A DNA stretch of 46,942 nucleotides from CAYFWF01 sp964346815 (GCA_964346815.1 CAYFWF010000040.1:1-46942), one strand, 5' to 3'; positions 15,525 through 24,074 are shown, counted from the stretch's first letter. Translations and numbers: made by a program. The notes: generated by a model from the letters alone, not told the origin.

Positions 15525-16958
15525 ATGGTCCGTGTCAGGTTTGCTCCCAGTCCGACAGGGTACCTCCATATCGGTGCTGCCCGGACCTGTTTTTTCAACT
15601 GGCTGTTCGCCCGCCGTCACAAAGGGCATTTCATCCTCCGTGTCGAGGATACAGATGTAGAGCGGTCTTCGCATGAGATGACGCAGGGAATTCTGGACGG
15701 GCTCCGCTGGCTTGGCCTGGATTGGGATGAAGGACCCCTGTTTCAATCTGAAAAATTGGACGATTACAGAGAGAAAGCAGAGGAGCTTGTCGATAAAGGT
15801 CTGGCCTACGACTGTTACTGCACCCCCGGGGAAATTAAAGAAAGAATCGCAAAGACTCCTGAAGCCGGAGAATTTTGGGGGTATGACCGGCACTGCCTGC
15901 ATCTTTCGGAGGAGGAGCAGAAGCACTTCGATTCAGAGGGCAGGGCCAAGGCGGTGCGGTTTCTCGTGCCCGAGGGAGAAATCCCGTATGAGGACCTGAT
16001 CCACGGACCGATATCTGTGGACAGCCGGACAATGGAGGATTTTGTGCTGCTCCGTGGAGACGGCCTGCCCACCTACCATCTTTCGGTGGTAGTGGATGAT
16101 GTGGAATCGCGGATCACTCATGTCATCCGGGGAGACGACCATATCTCCAACACCCCCAAGCAGATCCTGCTGTATCGGGCGTTCGGTTTCGAGCCTCCTG
16201 CCTTTGCCCATCTGGCCTTGATATTGGGGCCAGACAGGAAGAAGCTGAGCAAACGGCACGGAGTGGCTTCTGTACTCGAGTTCAAAAGCCAGGGCTATCT
16301 GCCGCTTGCCTTTTTGAACTTCCTGGCGCAGATGAGCTGGTCTCCGGGCGAGGAAGGGATCTATTCGGTGGAAGATATGGTCAGCAGGTTTTCCCTGGAC
16401 AAGGTGAGCAAAGGCAGCCCTGTTTTCGACCTGAGCAAGCTGGAGTGGTTGAACGGACAGTTGATTTCCCGGATGGATGCAGAGGAGCTGACTCCCCTGG
16501 TAAAGAGGGAGCTGCAGAGCGAGGGCCTGTGGCGCGATGAGTTAGAGTCCAGCCAGAAAGAGTGGTATCATAGACTCATAGATCTTCTGAAGGAGAGAAG
16601 CCGGACCATCAAGGCCTTTCCTGGGGCAGCCCGGCCCTTTCTGGTGGATGATGTCGAGTACGATGCAGAGGGAGTGAAGAAGTATCTGAGCGACAAGAGA
16701 CTGGATGCTCTGCTGCCGCTGCTGAAGAGAGACTTTGAAACATTGGAGGAGTTTTCTGCCGGTGAGATCGAGCGTGTGCTCCGGGAGAGAGCCGAAAAGG
16801 AAGGAGTGAAGGCAGCGGTGCTGATCCATGCGCTGCGGATGCTGGTGGTCGGAGAGCCGGTGAGCCCGGGGATTTTCGATGTGCTGGAGCTTGTGGGCAG
16901 AGAACGCACGCTGGAGCGCATGGAAAGACTCCAGGAGGCGCAACAGCAAAAGCAATAA
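15525..16958 (+). CDS. gltX: Glutamyl-tRNA synthetase
   Basis: A 477-residue class I aminoacyl-tRNA synthetase charging tRNA-Glu. It has the ATP-binding HIGH-type motif HIGA at 15-18 after 'RFAPSPTGYL', the KMSKS-type 'KKLSKRHG' near residue 240, and a zinc site C-x-C...Y-x-x-C ('CYC' and 'YDRHC') in the acceptor-binding insertion, as in E. coli GluRS. Length and domain order are normal. The only good start is the ATG at 15525, required by the conserved N-terminus. The purine stretch TAGAGG directly abuts it, too close for a Shine-Dalgarno, so the message may be leaderless or use another signal. No genes are closely linked. Confidence 0.96.
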   Translation: MVRVRFAPSPTGYLHIGAARTCFFNWLFARRHKGHFILRVEDTDVERSSHEMTQGILDGLRWLGLDWDEGPLFQSEKLDDYREKAEELVDKGLAYDCYCTPGEIKERIAKTPEAGEFWGYDRHCLHLSEEEQKHFDSEGRAKAVRFLVPEGEIPYEDLIHGPISVDSRTMEDFVLLRGDGLPTYHLSVVVDDVESRITHVIRGDDHISNTPKQILLYRAFGFEPPAFAHLALILGPDRKKLSKRHGVASVLEFKSQGYLPLAFLNFLAQMSWSPGEEGIYSVEDMVSRFSLDKVSKGSPVFDLSKLEWLNGQLISRMDAEELTPLVKRELQSEGLWRDELESSQKEWYHRLIDLLKERSRTIKAFPGAARPFLVDDVEYDAEGVKKYLSDKRLDALLPLLKRDFETLEEFSAGEIERVLRERAEKEGVKAAVLIHALRMLVVGEPVSPGIFDVLELVGRERTLERMERLQEAQQQKQ

Positions 16959-17089
16959 ATACAGAGCTTGAGCACGATATGATACAAATCAAAGCTATCG
17001 TGAGGACCAAGCGGTGCTGCGATACTTGGTTGCATTGATGGATAGGCCGTCGCTGCGAGGTACGACAAATTGTAACAATATCATATTAA

Positions 17090-17185
17090 GAGGTTGCTCT
17101 AGCCCTTTGGGCTTCGCAGTGACAATGGAAACTCGTGCTAAGGTAAATCGTTTGTGTTTGCATAACATTGCAGTGACATAAAGGA
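17090..17185. repeat. Decayed dispersed repeat upstream of hutU
   Basis: GCCCTTTGGGCTTCGCAGTGACA (approximately 17103-17125) and a second GCAGTGACATAA (17170-17181) are degenerate members of the GCAATGACA family. The gltX-hutU gap (16959-17193) shows no gene and no clear promoter. Confidence 0.5.
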
Positions 17186-17193
17186 GGAGAGGG

Positions 17194-18852
17194 ATGAGTG
17201 AATACAAAGAAGTGAGAGCCCCGCGGGGCACACAGATGAACACCAAAGGATGGTCTCAGGAAGGTGCCCTCAGGATGCTGATGAACAACCTGGATCCTGA
17301 GGTTGCAGAGAAGCCCGAGGAACTGATCGTCTACGGAGGCACCGGAAAAGCCGCGCGGAACTGGGGCTGTTTCTGGGCTCTTGTGGAAAGCCTGTCCGGC
17401 CTCGAAAACGATGAGACGCTTGCTGTCCAGTCCGGGAAGCCGGTAGCCGTGTTCAAGACCCATCCCGAAGCGCCGCGTGTTTTAATCGCCAATGCCCTGA
17501 TCGTGCCCAAGTGGGCCACATGGGATGAGTTCCGCAGGCTCGAAGCCAAAGGCCTGACCATGTTCGGGCAGATGACGGCCGGAAGCTGGATCTATATAGG
17601 GACACAGGGGATACTCCAGGGAACCTATGAGACTCTGGCTTCGGTTGCCCGTAAACACTTCGGAGGCACGCTGAAGAGCCAGCTTGTCCTGACCGCCGGA
17701 CTGGGAGGAATGGGAGGCGCCCAGCCCCTGGCTGTGACCATGAATGAGGGAGTGGCCCTGGTGGTGGAAGTGGACAGAGAGAGAATCCAGAGGAGGCTCG
17801 AGACCAAATATGTGGACATCATGGTCGAAGACCTGGATAAAGCCCTAGGGCTCGTCCAGGATGCCAGGGAAAAAGGAGAGGCTCTTTCGGTTGCCCTGCT
17901 GGGGAATGCCGCCGATATTCTCCCGGAATGTGTGAGGAGAGGCGTGGTTCCGGACGTGCTGACCGATCAGACATCGGCCCATGACGAGCTCAACGGGTAT
18001 GTGCCCCACGGCATTCCGTATGAGGAGGCATTGAGGCTGCGGCAGGAGAATCCGGACGAATACATGAAGCGCGCCTATGAGTCCATGTCTGTCCATGTCC
18101 AGGCCATGCTGGAGCTCCAAAAAAAGGGAGCCAAGGCCTTCGATTACGGCAACAACGTCCGCGGCCAGGCGCAGAAAGCAGGCGTGGCGAATGCCTTCGA
18201 CATTCCTGGATTTGTTCCCGAATACATCCGCCCGCTTTTCTGCAAGGGAAAGGGACCTTTCCGGTGGGCCGCTCTTTCGGGAGATCCTGAGGATATCTAT
18301 GTGACAGACGAAGCCGTGCTCAAGGCCTTTCCCCAAGATAAGGCGCTGGAGCGGTGGATCACCAAAGCGCAGAAACAGGTGAAGTTTCAAGGCCTCCCCA
18401 GCCGGATCTGCTGGCTGGGGTATGGAGAAAGGGCAGAGTTCGGCAGGATCATCAACGACCTGGTCAAGAAGGGCAAGATCAGCGCACCTATCGTGATAGG
18501 GAGAGACCATCTGGATACCGGTTCGGTCGCATCGCCCAACAGGGAGACAGAAGGGATGAAGGACGGCTCGGACGCTATTGCCGACTGGCCCATCCTGAAT
18601 TCCCTGCTGAACGCGGTGTGCGGAGCGTCCTGGGTTTCGGTCCACCACGGAGGAGGAGTGGGGATCGGTTTGTCCATCCATGCGGGAATGGTGATCGTTG
18701 CCGACGGACAGGATTCTACGGCGAAGAGGCTGGAGAGGGTGCTGACCGTGGATCCCGGGCTGGGGGTGGCCCGGCATGCCGATGCTGGCTATGAGGAGGC
18801 CGTGCGGTTCGCTGAGGAGAGCGGCATCGAAGTGCCGATGCTGAAAAAGTGA
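17194..18852 (+). CDS. hutU: Urocanate hydratase
   Basis: A 552-residue enzyme, normal length for the family. It converts urocanate to 4-imidazolone-5-propionate in histidine degradation, using tightly bound NAD+. Recognised by 'YGGTGKAARNWGCFWALVES', 'NALIVPKWATWDEF', 'GQMTAGSWIYIGTQGI', the NAD-binding glycine loop 'TAGLGGMGGAQPLA' (about 167-180), 'DQTSAHDELNGYVP' and the C-terminal 'SVHHGGGVGIGLSIHAGMV'. A strong AAGGAGGAG (17181-17189) precedes the ATG. No hutH, hutI or hutG lies in the window, so the gene is isolated here; the other pathway genes would have to be elsewhere. Confidence 0.96.
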   Translation: MSEYKEVRAPRGTQMNTKGWSQEGALRMLMNNLDPEVAEKPEELIVYGGTGKAARNWGCFWALVESLSGLENDETLAVQSGKPVAVFKTHPEAPRVLIANALIVPKWATWDEFRRLEAKGLTMFGQMTAGSWIYIGTQGILQGTYETLASVARKHFGGTLKSQLVLTAGLGGMGGAQPLAVTMNEGVALVVEVDRERIQRRLETKYVDIMVEDLDKALGLVQDAREKGEALSVALLGNAADILPECVRRGVVPDVLTDQTSAHDELNGYVPHGIPYEEALRLRQENPDEYMKRAYESMSVHVQAMLELQKKGAKAFDYGNNVRGQAQKAGVANAFDIPGFVPEYIRPLFCKGKGPFRWAALSGDPEDIYVTDEAVLKAFPQDKALERWITKAQKQVKFQGLPSRICWLGYGERAEFGRIINDLVKKGKISAPIVIGRDHLDTGSVASPNRETEGMKDGSDAIADWPILNSLLNAVCGASWVSVHHGGGVGIGLSIHAGMVIVADGQDSTAKRLERVLTVDPGLGVARHADAGYEEAVRFAEESGIEVPMLKK

Positions 18853-18916
18853 AGACGTAAACAGAAGTTTCTGCGGGTGTCAACGGCGGTATAAGCATCG
18901 CGGGCAAAGGGGAGCT

Positions 18917-18943
18917 TCCCGGACTTTGTGCGGGATTGTTTTT
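18917..18943 (+). terminator. Weak possible terminator after hutU
   Basis: TCCCG (18917-18921) pairs with CGGGA (18931-18935), followed by a T-rich stretch. The stem is only 5 bp, so this is tentative. The rest of the gap to 19150 shows nothing else I can assign. Confidence 0.3.
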
Positions 18944-19150
18944 ATCCATTTTTTTTCTTGGCGCGATCCATCCAACTTGTTGATATTGCCTACTTTGCGA
19001 TTTCTGAGGGTATCGGGCCTCTCTTTTTTTATAAGGATGGTTTGCCTGATAATCCAGGTAATTTCTTTTATATCAGTAAGATAACATTTCTTTAGGGGAC
19101 GCACGATGGTATGAATTTTGCTTTGAAGTGCAGCGAAAGGAGGTTTCGAG

Positions 19151-19390
19151 ATGAGAAAATTCATAAAACACAATTCCAAGAAGCTTGTGGTGGCGGGTCT
19201 GATTTTCGGCTTGATTGTTTTATGGAGCTCACCGGTCTATGCATCCAAGGAGGTCTGTGAAAATGCCTTGGCCAGGTGCGGTTTCGATGCACTCGTTGCC
19301 GGGCTGTTCAGCGGTCCTCAAACATTCCTAGCCTATTATTCGGGGTGTCTGATGGGCTATTCCTGGTGTCTCAAGTATTACAGTGCTTAA
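19151..19390 (+). CDS. Small secreted four-cysteine peptide 1
   Basis: A 79-residue protein with a classical signal peptide: basic N-terminus, hydrophobic core 13-26, and 'SSPVYA' giving predicted cleavage after residue 31. The 48-residue mature part has exactly four cysteines arranged C-x6-C-x22-C-x6-C. The first pair lies in 'CENALARC' and the second in 'CLMGYSWCLKYY'. Both motifs recur in the next gene. C-x6-C places two cysteines on one helical face, so two helices joined by disulfides are likely. AAAGGAGG (19136-19143) is a strong ribosome binding site, so it is well translated. It is first in a four-gene operon with a propeller protein and a thioredoxin-like protein. No named family recognised; function unknown. 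Confidence 0.8.
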   Translation: MRKFIKHNSKKLVVAGLIFGLIVLWSSPVYASKEVCENALARCGFDALVAGLFSGPQTFLAYYSGCLMGYSWCLKYYSA

Positions 19391-19416
19391 GGTCAACGAT
19401 AAAGAGGAGGAAGAAG

Positions 19417-19647
19417 ATGCGGCGAAAAAAGATGAAGGCGAGGGGTAAGGCGAACAATAGAGGATGGATTTTTGTGGTCGTTTTTTGTGTGCTGTTCTGC
19501 AGCCTTTTTGCGGCCGAGGTGCATGCGGGAGAATGCGAAAATGCTCTGGCCCGGTGCATGGATGATCCTTATTGGCATACCACACTCGCTGGTCCTGTGT
19601 ACTGTGCTGTAGGGTATCTGTTCTGCAAAAAATACGTGGAGAGGTAA
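19417..19647 (+). CDS. Small secreted four-cysteine peptide 2 (paralogue)
   Basis: A 76-residue protein starting at the ATG at 19417, preceded by GAGGAGG (19404-19410). The longer upstream frame has no ribosome binding site and would overlap the previous gene. A long basic n-region and hydrophobic stretch (17-33) end in 'AAEVHA', predicted cleavage after residue 37. The 39-residue mature peptide has cysteines C-x6-C-x15-C-x6-C: 'CENALARC' is identical to peptide 1 and 'CAVGYLFCKKY' matches 'CLMGYSWCLKY' in spacing and in Gly-Tyr and Lys-Tyr. The loop between the pairs is seven residues shorter than in peptide 1. Tandem duplication with conserved ends suggests selection on the cysteine framework. 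Confidence 0.8.
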   Translation: MRRKKMKARGKANNRGWIFVVVFCVLFCSLFAAEVHAGECENALARCMDDPYWHTTLAGPVYCAVGYLFCKKYVER

Positions 19648-19658
19648 CAGCGGTCGCG

Positions 19659-20699
19659 ATGAGGGACGGTGCATGCGGTTTGGCAGAGGTGGGATTTGGC
19701 GGGATTTTTTTGGCACTGGTATGGGTGATTATTCTGGTTCCTTTACTGTGCGGCGAAAGCTGCGGAGATCCAGATCCGGATGGAGAGAGAACGCTTCGCA
19801 GAGATGAGGAGAGGCCCCTCAAAATATCTTTAGAGGAGGTTCTTTCCATAGGGACTTTGGATGACGGAGCCCTGTTCCAGTGGGTGGGGGTGGTGAGCGA
19901 TTCTCGAGGGTTCATCTATGTGACCGATGCGATGGATTATGCCTTGAAAAAGTTCGATCCGGCTGGGAATTTGGTGAAGAGGGCTGGGGGAAAAGGACAG
20001 GGGCCAGGAGAATTTTCCGCACCCAGGCTTCTGGATCGTTCGGATAAGTATCTTTTTGTGAGCGAGCAGTATATGCCGGTCATCAAGGTTTTTGACAGGG
20101 ATCTCCGTTACAGATTCGACATCCGGTTGAGAGCGCCGGTGGGAGATATGAAAGTGCTTTCCGATGACCTGGTGGCAGTGGCGGTGCTGAAGGCGCGAAG
20201 GACCAGTGCCGTGCTCTTTTGCAATCAAAAGGGCGAGGTGGTGAGAGAATTGGCGTTTTCTGGGAGCGGAGAAGGTTTGTTGATCGACATGGTGAGTTTG
20301 GATCTGGATTCTCAAGGAAACGTTTATCTGGCCTATAATTTTGCGGACAGGATCGAAAAGTACAACAGGTCAGGGGAAAAGGTGTGGTTGAAGAAGCTTC
20401 TGGGCATAAAAGATGTGGAGCGAAAAAAGGTGTCATCGTTTGTGGTGCCGACCGAGATCGTCTACAAGGATCTTGCCCTGGATGATTCGGGGAATATCTA
20501 TGTGCTGGGAGGTGAGCTGTCCAGGAACCGGAGCCGGGATGTTTACGTGCTGAGTCCGGATGGGGAACGCCTGGCGGATTTCACCCTTCCGGAAGCGAGT
20601 CACTGTCTCTACATCGACCCGGATAATTTCCTGTATTCCAGGGCCAATCAGGGTATCACACTGAAAAAATACAGAATGATCTTGTCCCGAGAGAAATGA
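19659..20699 (+). CDS. Exported six-bladed beta-propeller (NHL-like) protein
   Basis: A 346-residue protein from the ATG at 19659, eleven bases after peptide 2; an upstream in-frame ATG would overlap that gene. The N-terminus has a long hydrophobic segment (about 12-32) ending 'LLCGESCGD', either a signal peptide or an anchor. The rest is a series of propeller-blade motifs: 'SDSRGFIYVTDAMDYALKKF', 'GKGQGPGEFSAP', 'LDSQGNVYLAYNFADRIEKY' and 'DDSGNIYVLGG'. These match the NHL/six-bladed propeller type that binds ligands or partner proteins. The next gene starts one base after its stop. In Bacteroidetes, propellers of this type often neighbour small secreted peptides; whether this operon is homologous is an open question. 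Confidence 0.82.
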   Translation: MRDGACGLAEVGFGGIFLALVWVIILVPLLCGESCGDPDPDGERTLRRDEERPLKISLEEVLSIGTLDDGALFQWVGVVSDSRGFIYVTDAMDYALKKFDPAGNLVKRAGGKGQGPGEFSAPRLLDRSDKYLFVSEQYMPVIKVFDRDLRYRFDIRLRAPVGDMKVLSDDLVAVAVLKARRTSAVLFCNQKGEVVRELAFSGSGEGLLIDMVSLDLDSQGNVYLAYNFADRIEKYNRSGEKVWLKKLLGIKDVERKKVSSFVVPTEIVYKDLALDDSGNIYVLGGELSRNRSRDVYVLSPDGERLADFTLPEASHCLYIDPDNFLYSRANQGITLKKYRMILSREK

Positions 20700-20700
20700 C

Positions 20701-21249
20701 GTGGGGAAACTGTCGGAGTGGGCGGTCTTTTTGGCGTTCGGCTGTCTGACGTTCTTCCATTTCCGGGGATTCCATGCGTCTTCAGGAGAGAATATTCTAA
20801 CCGGGAGGGAAGTCCGCCTTGGAGAGGTCGCAGAGTCTGTGACAGGTCAGCTGGGCGTGGAGTGGACGAGAAGCAGGCAGCACCTGATCTTTTTCATCGA
20901 CTTTCGGGATTTCGCCTGTTTGAGCTGCCTGGATTCCTTTCTCGGTTTTTACCGAGGGCTGCCTCCCCGGTTCCAGAGCGAAGATTCGATGGGGATTCTG
21001 ATTTTGGATTCTGAGAAGGACGATGAGACATCTGTTCAGATCGCGCGCGTGAAGCTCAGGGGATTTGTGCTTTCCAACCATATCGCGTTTCCTGTCCAGG
21101 TGGATAGATTTCATGTATTCAGGGAGATTGCCCGGGAAGGGACATCGGTCGTTTTATTAGACTACGACAGGGAGATCGTTCGGAAATTTCTGTTTCCCTT
21201 GAGGCAGAAGGATGAAGAAGAGCTTTCAGGGTATTTGGAGATGGAATGA
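20701..21249 (+). CDS. Thioredoxin-fold exported protein with CxxC motif, GTG start
   Basis: A 182-residue protein starting with GTG at 20701, one base after the stop of the propeller gene. A hydrophobic N-terminus (about 7-26) suggests export. After 'QHLIFFIDFRDFACLSCLDSF' it carries a redox-type C-L-S-C motif at the position of the thioredoxin/TlpA active site. Later 'HIAFPVQVDRFHVFREIA' and 'TSVVLLDYDREIVRKFLFP' match the beta-strands of redoxin/AhpC-TSA folds. It may handle thiols in the periplasm, plausibly the cysteines of the two peptides of the same operon. A purine-rich stretch (21255-21308) without hairpin follows, facing the radical SAM gene tail to tail. Confidence 0.78.
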   Translation: MGKLSEWAVFLAFGCLTFFHFRGFHASSGENILTGREVRLGEVAESVTGQLGVEWTRSRQHLIFFIDFRDFACLSCLDSFLGFYRGLPPRFQSEDSMGILILDSEKDDETSVQIARVKLRGFVLSNHIAFPVQVDRFHVFREIAREGTSVVLLDYDREIVRKFLFPLRQKDEEELSGYLEME

Positions 21250-21327
21250 AGTGGATCCGGGAGGAGGGAAAAGGGCAGGGGAAGGAGATAGAAGGAGGGA
21301 GCGAGGAGTTGAAAACAGGATAGCGGC

Positions 21328-22581
21328 CTAACTCATCTGACCACAGCATTTCTTATATTTCAGCCCGCTTCCGCAGGGGCAGGGGTCGTTTCTTCCGGTT
21401 CTTGGGGACTGCGCTGCGGCCGGTTGGGATTGCGGAGGACTGTGTTTGCGCTTCCAATCTCGGGCCAGTTTTTCAAGATGCGGGTGTGCATGTTCGAAGA
21501 ACATCTCATAGGATGAGCAGAATGCATTGAGCTCTTTGTTTGAAGGATTGTGGAGGCGGTCTTTGGTGCAGCCGCCGCGACAGGTGTGCAGCCAGGGACA
21601 CAGTCTGCATTTTTGGGGAAGGGCCGCCTTTTTTCTGCCGAACCGGGTTTGTCGGGAGGAGTTCAGCATATCGACCAGCCGGTTTTCCATGATATTGCCC
21701 AGCCTCCATTCGGGATCCACGAAAAAATCACATGCGTAGACATCCCCGTTTTGTTCGATGACCACATAAACGCCGCATTCCCGCAGGAGGGTGCATTCTG
21801 GAGGAGGAAGATCCACGTAGATGTGGAAGAGGGAGTCGAAGAAGCGGATGGATGTGGTTGCGGTTTCTTCATCGAAATCCGCCAGCCAAAGATCGAAGAC
21901 CCTGCAGAGGAATTGCCCATATTTTTCCGGAGGGACCGAGAAGGGGGCGGCCTGTGACGGATTGTTCGGATCGGGTTCCAGGCAGGGGATGAACTGCATG
22001 TAGTCCAATCCGAGAGACTTGTGGAAAGTGTAGATTTCCACTGGGTATTCCACCGAATAATCATTGACCACGGTGAGGGCATTGGTCGCAACGCCTTTAT
22101 CCAGGAGGAGTTGAGCCTTATCCACCACCCGGGACCATGAGCCTTTTCCGTTTCGAAGGTGCCTGTATCTGTTGTGGATGTGCTCGGGCCCATCCAGCGA
22201 CAGCCCGATCAAGAACCTGTATTCGGCCAGGAAATCAGCCCATTCCTCTGTGATCAGAAGGCCGTTTGTCTGGAGCCCGTTACCCACAGAGTGGCCGCGG
22301 CCGTAAGTCTGTTGATATTCGACCGCTTTTTTAAAGAAGGAAAGTCCCATCAGAGTCGGCTCTCCTCCCTGCCAGCCAAAGGATACGTCCCGCTCGCCTT
22401 GGGAGAGCACCTGTTTGACCGTCTCTTCAAGGATTACCTCATCCATGCGGTGGATTTTTGTATTCGAGAAAAGCTCGGCCTTTTCCAGATAGAAACAATA
22501 GGTGCAGGCCATGTTGCAGTCCGGCCCGGCCGGCTTGACCAACACAGATGACAGCTTTTTTCGGCCCGCCCGCTTCTTCAT
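21328..22581 (-). CDS. Anaerobic sulfatase-maturating radical SAM enzyme with SEC-C tail
   Basis: A 417-residue radical SAM/SPASM enzyme. The SAM-binding iron-sulfur motif C-x3-C-x2-C is at 22, 26 and 29 in 'CNMACTYCFYLEKAELF', the signature opening of anaerobic sulfatase-maturating enzymes. 'FGWQGGEPTLMGLSFF' and 'GLQTNGLLI' follow. The C-terminal SPASM cysteines include 'CRLCPWLHTCRGGC'. It converts the active-site Cys or Ser of a sulfatase to formylglycine. Its ATG overlaps the stop of the upstream sulfatase gene as ATGA (22578-22581), strong evidence for a dedicated pair. After the SPASM domain comes a SEC-C zinc motif, 'DPCPCGSGLKYKKCCG' (about 398-413), an accessory module that may aid partner recognition. 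Confidence 0.92.
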   Translation of the reverse strand: MKKRAGRKKLSSVLVKPAGPDCNMACTYCFYLEKAELFSNTKIHRMDEVILEETVKQVLSQGERDVSFGWQGGEPTLMGLSFFKKAVEYQQTYGRGHSVGNGLQTNGLLITEEWADFLAEYRFLIGLSLDGPEHIHNRYRHLRNGKGSWSRVVDKAQLLLDKGVATNALTVVNDYSVEYPVEIYTFHKSLGLDYMQFIPCLEPDPNNPSQAAPFSVPPEKYGQFLCRVFDLWLADFDEETATTSIRFFDSLFHIYVDLPPPECTLLRECGVYVVIEQNGDVYACDFFVDPEWRLGNIMENRLVDMLNSSRQTRFGRKKAALPQKCRLCPWLHTCRGGCTKDRLHNPSNKELNAFCSSYEMFFEHAHPHLEKLARDWKRKHSPPQSQPAAAQSPRTGRNDPCPCGSGLKYKKCCGQMS

Positions 22582-24074
22582 CTTCTCCTTCTAATTCTGG
22601 GGAGTTTGGCGTGGGTGGTTTCGAGCCACGCGTCCAGCATGATGTTAAGTTCCTTGACCTTTTCAGGCATCCGCTCCGAGAGGTCGTTTTTCTCTCCGAT
22701 ATCCTCTTCCAGATTGAACAGCTCGAAGGTTTTTCCCTCGTATCTCTTGATCAGCTTCCAGCTTCCTTTACGGATGATGCTGTACGGGACCACCTCCCCC
22801 CGATAATGGGGAAAATGCCAGTAAATCGCTTCCCGGCTCAATGATCCTTTTCCAGAAAAAATCGGCACCAGGCTTTTTCCATCTATCTCCCGGTCCCTGG
22901 GAGGATCCACACCCGCCGCTTCACAGATGGTCGGGAAAAAATCCACGCTGATCACCGGAACCTCACAGCGGCTGCCCGGGCGGATCATTTTGGGCCAGCG
23001 GACGATCAGCGGAACGCGGATGCCTCCCTCATAGGGATAGCCCTTTCCTGAACGCAGCGGAGCATTGTCTGTAGAATGTCCCAGCAGTCCGCCGTTATCT
23101 GAGGTAAAGATGACCAATGTTCTTTCGGCCAAATCCCCCTTGTCCAGAGCATCCATGATGGCTCCCACCAACCGGTCGACGCTTTCGATCATGGCTGCAT
23201 ACACAGGATTGTCGTGAACGGTGGGCTTCTTTTTCGCGTATTTGGCGGCCAGCTCCTCTTTCGCTTCCAGCGGTGTGTGCACAGCGTAAGGGCACATATG
23301 GAGAAAAAAGGGCCTCTCTTTGTTTTCCTCGATAAACCGGACCGCCTCGTCCGCCTCCCTGTCTGTCAGGTATTCGCCTTGTTTCCGGGGCTTCAGCGTT
23401 GGGATGCTGCTGCGCCGAGGATGCTGGTAATAGGGATCGAAATAGGTGGGGGGCTGGCCGATTTCGCACCCTCCGATGTTGACATCGAATCCCTGTTTGT
23501 CCGGGTACCACCAGTAATGACCCAGATGCCATTTTCCGATATGGCAGGTGAGGTACCCGGAAGGCTTGAGCGTCTCGGCGATAGTGACTTCATCCAGCTC
23601 CATCCAGTAAGGATTGGGTGGACAGAGAAGGGGGCGGTCCTCCACAGCCACGTATTCTGTCGGATTCACTCCCTTTCCTATGGCCGTGTGGGCTTCCCGG
23701 TCCAGATGATGGATCCAGTCTGTAAGGCCGATCCTGGCCGGATAGCGGCCGGTCATTATGGATGCCCGTGTCGGGGAGCACACCGCACAGGATGCATATC
23801 CATCGGTGAACCTCATCCCCTGGGCAGCCAGCCGGTCGGTATTCGGTGTCTCATAGTATCGGCTTCCGTAACAGGAAAGGTCGGTCCAGCCCAGATCGTC
23901 GACATTGATCAGGACGATGTTCGGTTTTTGCGGACCTGGAACGCCTTCCTGCCCCAACCCAAAGGGCAGAAAACGTGCAGATTTCATCCCGGATCCGGCC
24001 ATATTCACAAAGCCTGCGCCTAGGCCCATGCCAAGCCCTTTCAGAAAATCACGGCGCCCGATCTTTTTTCTCAT
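22578..24074 (-). CDS. Tat-exported family S1 sulfatase, cysteine type
   Basis: A 498-residue sulfatase from the ATG at 24074, chosen because it places the Tat motif GRRDFLKG at residues 6-13 after AAAGGTGG; a longer frame to 24134 would bury it. The active site C-S-P-T-R at 99-103, followed by 'ASIMTGR', is the formylglycine signature, with Cys as substrate of the maturase. Metal and substrate residues include 'NVDDLGWTD', 'HIGKWHLG' and 'FTSDNGG'. It hydrolyses sulfate esters outside the cytoplasm. The natural substrate (for example a sulfated glycan) cannot be read from sequence. It is transcribed with the maturase and divergently from a Tat-exported phosphoesterase. Confidence 0.93.
   Translation of the reverse strand: MRKKIGRRDFLKGLGMGLGAGFVNMAGSGMKSARFLPFGLGQEGVPGPQKPNIVLINVDDLGWTDLSCYGSRYYETPNTDRLAAQGMRFTDGYASCAVCSPTRASIMTGRYPARIGLTDWIHHLDREAHTAIGKGVNPTEYVAVEDRPLLCPPNPYWMELDEVTIAETLKPSGYLTCHIGKWHLGHYWWYPDKQGFDVNIGGCEIGQPPTYFDPYYQHPRRSSIPTLKPRKQGEYLTDREADEAVRFIEENKERPFFLHMCPYAVHTPLEAKEELAAKYAKKKPTVHDNPVYAAMIESVDRLVGAIMDALDKGDLAERTLVIFTSDNGGLLGHSTDNAPLRSGKGYPYEGGIRVPLIVRWPKMIRPGSRCEVPVISVDFFPTICEAAGVDPPRDREIDGKSLVPIFSGKGSLSREAIYWHFPHYRGEVVPYSIIRKGSWKLIKRYEGKTFELFNLEEDIGEKNDLSERMPEKVKELNIMLDAWLETTHAKLPRIRRRR

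Noticed and set aside
18880..19179. 99-codon minus-strand frame in the hutU-peptide gap
   Set aside because: No ribosome binding site and no recognisable domain, and it overlaps the start of the first peptide gene.
21255..21308. Purine-rich tract between convergent genes, considered as a regulatory structure or G-quadruplex
   Set aside because: G-runs are short and irregular and no hairpin or conserved motif is visible. It is probably just composition.
21328..22581. Radical SAM/SPASM enzyme as a modifying enzyme for the four-cysteine peptides next door
   Set aside because: It is on the opposite strand and overlaps the sulfatase gene by ATGA. Its opening motif is that of sulfatase maturases. 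The peptides have Sec-type signals rather than RiPP leaders.
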